Positions 6,582 to 8,911 of a stretch of 8,911 nucleotides of DNA are shown here, in pieces. The notes under the pieces are model-generated. The model saw only the letters and a program-made list of their open reading frames with translations. It was not told where the DNA came from and did not search any database. Positions within the stretch are counted from its first letter, which is position 1. Each line of letters starts with the position of its first letter. The stretch is from Actinomycetes bacterium (GTDB taxonomy: Bacteria; Actinomycetota; Actinomycetes; Actinomycetales; Cellulomonadaceae): assembly GCA_023426865.1 (NCBI GenBank), contig JAEZBT010000106.1, positions 1-8,911 on the forward strand. The letters are read 5' to 3'. The translations under genes were made by a program, and so were the position numbers.

Positions 6582-7337
6582 GTGAAGGCACCGAAGTCGA
6601 GTCCCTGGATCCTCGGAACGGCACTCCTGTCGTTCGCGATCTTGGGCCTGGCCTGGCTGCTCGGCATCTCGCCGCAGCTCGACAGGGCGGCGAAGGCCGA
6701 CGACGAGGCGGACTCCATCCGACAGCAGAACGCCATCCACGAACGGCGGCTCGCCACCCTGCAGGAGCAGTCAGAGCACCTCGAGGAGTACAAGGCCGAG
6801 CTCGCCGCGCTCCAGATCGGTATCCCGGCCGAGGACGGTCAGGCGGACTTCCTGCGCGAGATCGAATGGGCAGCGACCGCCAGCGGTGTGACGGTCGTCG
6901 GCACGACGTTCGGCTTGCCGGAGACGTTCTTCGCCGCCGCCGCGCTGGAGGATCCCGCGCCGGCGGCGGACGATGCGACGGACGAGCCGGTCGACGCGGA
7001 GGATGAAGCGGAGGCGGATGCCGCGCCGGATCCCGTCGCCGGCGTCAACGGCCTGGTGGTGATGCCCACGCAAGTGGTGGTGCTGGGCACCTACGACAAC
7101 ACCGTCGCCTTCATGGAGCGGCTGCAGACCGCGATGAACCGCCTGTACCTCGTCACGGGGTACCAGGTGACTGGGCAGAAGGAGGCGGAGGCCTCCGGTG
7201 GCCGGCCCGCGACGCACGAGGGCGATGCGGAGCTGCTCGTGGACGGCTTCCTGTACGTCCTCGCGCCCGACGCGGCCACGGGGACGGCGGCGGGCGGCGG
7301 CGAGTCCGGCGGCGCCTCGGAGGAGTCGCCGAGCTGA
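6582..7337 (+). CDS. pilO: PilO-like type IV pilus alignment protein
   Basis: This 251-residue bitopic membrane protein is the expected partner of PilN in the inner-membrane alignment complex. A very short cytoplasmic tail precedes one transmembrane helix (about 9-29). A long charged heptad-like segment (about 33-75, rich in Q, E, R and L) suggests a coiled coil, followed by an alpha/beta domain. That domain is split by an acidic Asp/Glu/Ala/Pro stretch (about 123-150), after which it resumes at VNGLVVMPTQVVVLGTYDN with a helix around FMERLQTAMNRL. The C-terminal 20 residues are Gly/Ser/Ala-rich. The gene begins one base after the pilN stop. Primary sequence similarity to proteobacterial PilO is not obvious to me; topology, size and position after pilN support the name. 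No pilP or pilQ follows. Confidence 0.82.
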   Translation: MKAPKSSPWILGTALLSFAILGLAWLLGISPQLDRAAKADDEADSIRQQNAIHERRLATLQEQSEHLEEYKAELAALQIGIPAEDGQADFLREIEWAATASGVTVVGTTFGLPETFFAAAALEDPAPAADDATDEPVDAEDEAEADAAPDPVAGVNGLVVMPTQVVVLGTYDNTVAFMERLQTAMNRLYLVTGYQVTGQKEAEASGGRPATHEGDAELLVDGFLYVLAPDAATGTAAGGGESGGASEESPS

Positions 7338-7360
7338 TCGCCTGCCACCCGACTCGACCC

Positions 7361-7393
7361 CCGGCCCGCGTCCGTCGCCCGGACGCGGGCCGG
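7361..7393 (+). terminator. Hairpin terminator after the pilus genes
   Basis: A perfect 14-bp stem (CCGGCCCGCGTCCG at 7361-7374 with CGGACGCGGGCCGG at 7380-7393) encloses the 5-base loop TCGCC. It starts 24 bases after the pilO stop. No T tract follows, but U-poor strong hairpins are common at operon ends in high-GC actinobacteria. It ends 31 bases before aroC, so it could also attenuate read-through into that gene. Confidence 0.75.
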
Positions 7394-7410
7394 TGTGCGT
7401 TCCGCCCCGT

Positions 7411-7417
7411 GGAAGGA
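7411..7417 (+). promoter_or_regulatory. Ribosome binding site of aroC
   Basis: GGAAGGA lies 7 bases before ATG 7425. It supports that start over the in-frame GTG at 7395, which directly follows the hairpin. Confidence 0.7.
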
Positions 7418-7424
7418 TGGCGGC

Positions 7425-8645
7425 ATGCTGCGCTGGCTGACGTCCGGGGAGTCCCACGGCCCCGCCCTGGTCGGTGTGCTCGAGGGCCTGCCCGCAGGCG
7501 TGCAGGTCACGACCACCGATCTCGCCGACGCCCTCGCGCGCCGCCGCCTCGGCTACGGTCGCGGGGCGCGGATGAGCTTCGAGACCGACGAGCTGCGGAT
7601 CCTCGGCGGCGTGCGACACGGTGTCTCGCAGGGCGGACCGATCGCCGTCGAGATCGGGAACGCCGAGTGGCCCAAGTGGGTCGACGTCATGTCGGCCGAC
7701 CCGGTGCCGCCCGAGGCGCTGATGGTCGACGCCGGTACGGGCGACGCGCGCGAGGTGGCCCGCAACCGCCCGCTCACGCGACCGCGGCCCGGCCACGCCG
7801 ACCTGGTCGGGATGCGCAAGTACGGGTTCGAGGACGCGCGGCCCGTCCTCGAGCGCGCGTCGGCCCGCGAGACGGCGACGCGGGTGGCGCTCGGCCGGAT
7901 CGCTGCGGCGTTCCTCGAGCAGGCCGCCGGCGTCCGCCTCGTGGCGCACGTCACGGCGATCGGGCCGGTCGAGGTCCCGGACGACGCGGTCCTGCCCACG
8001 CCCGACGACGCCGCGGCCCTCGACGAGGACCCGGTGCGCTGCTTCCACGCCCCGACCTCGGCCGCGATGGTCGAGGAGATCGACGAGTGCCACAAGTCCG
8101 GGGACACGCTCGGGGGCGTGGTGGAGGTGCTCGCGTACGGCCTGCCGACGGGGCTGGGCAGCTACGTGCACTGGGACAGGCGGCTCGACGCGCGGCTCGC
8201 GGCCGCCGTGATGGGCATCCAGGCGTTCAAGGGTGTCGAGATCGGCGACGGGTTCCGCACTGCCGCCCGGCGCGGCTCGGCGGCGCACGATGAGATCGAG
8301 CGGGACCCGGAGACCGGGCTGATCGTGCGCCGCACCAACCGCGCAGGCGGGATCGAGGGCGGCGTCACCAACGGCGAGGTGCTGCGGGTGCGCGGCGCGA
8401 TGAAGCCCATCTCGACCGTGCCGCGCGCGCTGGCGACCGTCGACGTCGTCACGGGAGAGCCCGCGCAGGCCATCCACCAGCGCTCGGACGTCTGCGCCGT
8501 CCCGCCGGCCGCGGTCGTCGCGGAGGCGATGGTGGCTCTCGTCCTCGCGGACGCCGTCCTGGAGAAGTTCGGCGGCGACAGCGTGCGCGAGGTCGCGCGG
8601 AACCTCGAGGCGTACCTCGAGGCCGTCCCGCCGATGCAGCGGTGA
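7425..8645 (+). CDS. aroC: Chorismate synthase
   Basis: The enzyme converts 5-enolpyruvylshikimate-3-phosphate to chorismate with reduced FMN as cofactor, the last step of the shikimate pathway, in the cytoplasm. The 406-residue length fits actinobacterial enzymes. All three family signatures are visible: GESHGPALVGVLEGLPAG from residue 8 (with His11), RPGHADLVGMRKYGFEDARP followed by RASARET (His124 in the first part), and RGAMKPISTVPRA near 323-335 close to the C-terminal third. The start is ATG 7425, giving the usual MLRWLTSGESHG N-terminus. The stop overlaps the aroK GTG by four bases, the common actinobacterial aroC-aroK arrangement. No separate promoter is evident in the 31 bases between the hairpin and the start. 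Confidence 0.98.
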   Translation: MLRWLTSGESHGPALVGVLEGLPAGVQVTTTDLADALARRRLGYGRGARMSFETDELRILGGVRHGVSQGGPIAVEIGNAEWPKWVDVMSADPVPPEALMVDAGTGDAREVARNRPLTRPRPGHADLVGMRKYGFEDARPVLERASARETATRVALGRIAAAFLEQAAGVRLVAHVTAIGPVEVPDDAVLPTPDDAAALDEDPVRCFHAPTSAAMVEEIDECHKSGDTLGGVVEVLAYGLPTGLGSYVHWDRRLDARLAAAVMGIQAFKGVEIGDGFRTAARRGSAAHDEIERDPETGLIVRRTNRAGGIEGGVTNGEVLRVRGAMKPISTVPRALATVDVVTGEPAQAIHQRSDVCAVPPAAVVAEAMVALVLADAVLEKFGGDSVREVARNLEAYLEAVPPMQR

Positions 8646-8911
8646 CGGCCGGGGTGTCTCCCGCGCACGCGGGGCCGCGCGTCGTCCTCGTGGGGCCGCC
8701 GGGCGCGGGGAAGTCCTCGGTGGGCGCCCAGCTCGGCGCGCTGCTGGCGCTGCCTGTGCGGGACACCGACGCCGACGTCGAGGCGACCGCGGGCAAGCCG
8801 ATCACCGAGATCTTCGTCGACGACGGCGAGCCCGCCTTCCGGGCCCTCGAGCGCGCAGCGGTGCGCGCGGGCCTGCGCGCGCACCACGGCGTGCAGGGCC
8901 ACGGCGGCGGG
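8642..8911 (+). CDS. aroK: Shikimate kinase, N-terminal part (cut by window end)
   Basis: The first 90 codons encode a shikimate kinase, which phosphorylates shikimate at the 3-hydroxyl using ATP. It shows the Walker A loop GPPGAGKS (18-25). It also has the DTDADVE segment (D41 and D43 at the Mg2+ and shikimate positions), the FRALERAAV helix with substrate-binding Arg67, and a final GGG (88-90) at the expected glycine loop. The reading frame is open to the last base, so the remaining half lies outside the window. GTG 8642 overlaps the aroC TGA (GTGA); GTG 8654 is an in-frame alternative. The residues just before GGG read QGH, where the family usually has small hydrophobic residues. Confidence 0.93.
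   Translation, partial: MTAGVSPAHAGPRVVLVGPPGAGKSSVGAQLGALLALPVRDTDADVEATAGKPITEIFVDDGEPAFRALERAAVRAGLRAHHGVQGHGGG

Noticed and set aside
6771..8477. Long open frame on the minus strand opposite pilO and aroC (568 codons)
   Set aside because: It is antisense to two well-supported genes, is rich in Arg, Gly and His with no recognisable motif, and is the expected by-product of high third-position GC.

Overview
The window is very GC-rich (judged by eye, third codon positions are mostly G or C). It is gene-dense, with every supported gene on the + strand, frequent GTG starts and stop/start overlaps. Gene content and protein style suggest a high-GC Gram-positive actinobacterium, plausibly of the Micrococcales/Cellulomonadaceae type. 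That placement is inferred from style and gene order, not from a database match.

Positions 1-81 hold an extreme G12/C12 homopolymer hairpin and then a good ribosome binding site. Positions 82-3895 carry three overlapping genes for proteins with type IV prepilin-like N-termini. The first is a PilV-like minor pilin with an embedded Ig-like/carboxypeptidase-regulatory-like domain. The second is a small PilW-like minor pilin. The third is a large PilX/GspK-like protein whose +5 residue is Met instead of Glu. The prepilin peptidase gene pilD (3908-4711) follows after 12 bases. After a 103-base gap come pilM, pilN and pilO (4815-7337), encoding the actin-like cytoplasmic protein and two bitopic membrane proteins of the pilus alignment complex.

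A perfect 14-bp stem hairpin (7361-7393) closes the pilus genes. The remainder is shikimate pathway: aroC (chorismate synthase, complete) overlapping aroK (shikimate kinase, cut by the window end).

The pilus genes make a coherent unit. PilD cleaves and methylates the prepilins. The three minor pilins probably form or prime the pilus tip. PilM binds the PilN N-terminal tail, and PilN/PilO form the inner platform. The major pilin, the PilB/PilT motors and the platform protein PilC are absent and presumably lie upstream. No PilP or secretin (PilQ) gene follows pilO, which fits a cell without an outer membrane. I see no RNA genes, CRISPR arrays, insertion sequences or phage genes. The most notable points are the homopolymer hairpin, the modular adhesin-like minor pilin, the Glu5-lacking PilX-like protein, and an acidic insert inside PilO.
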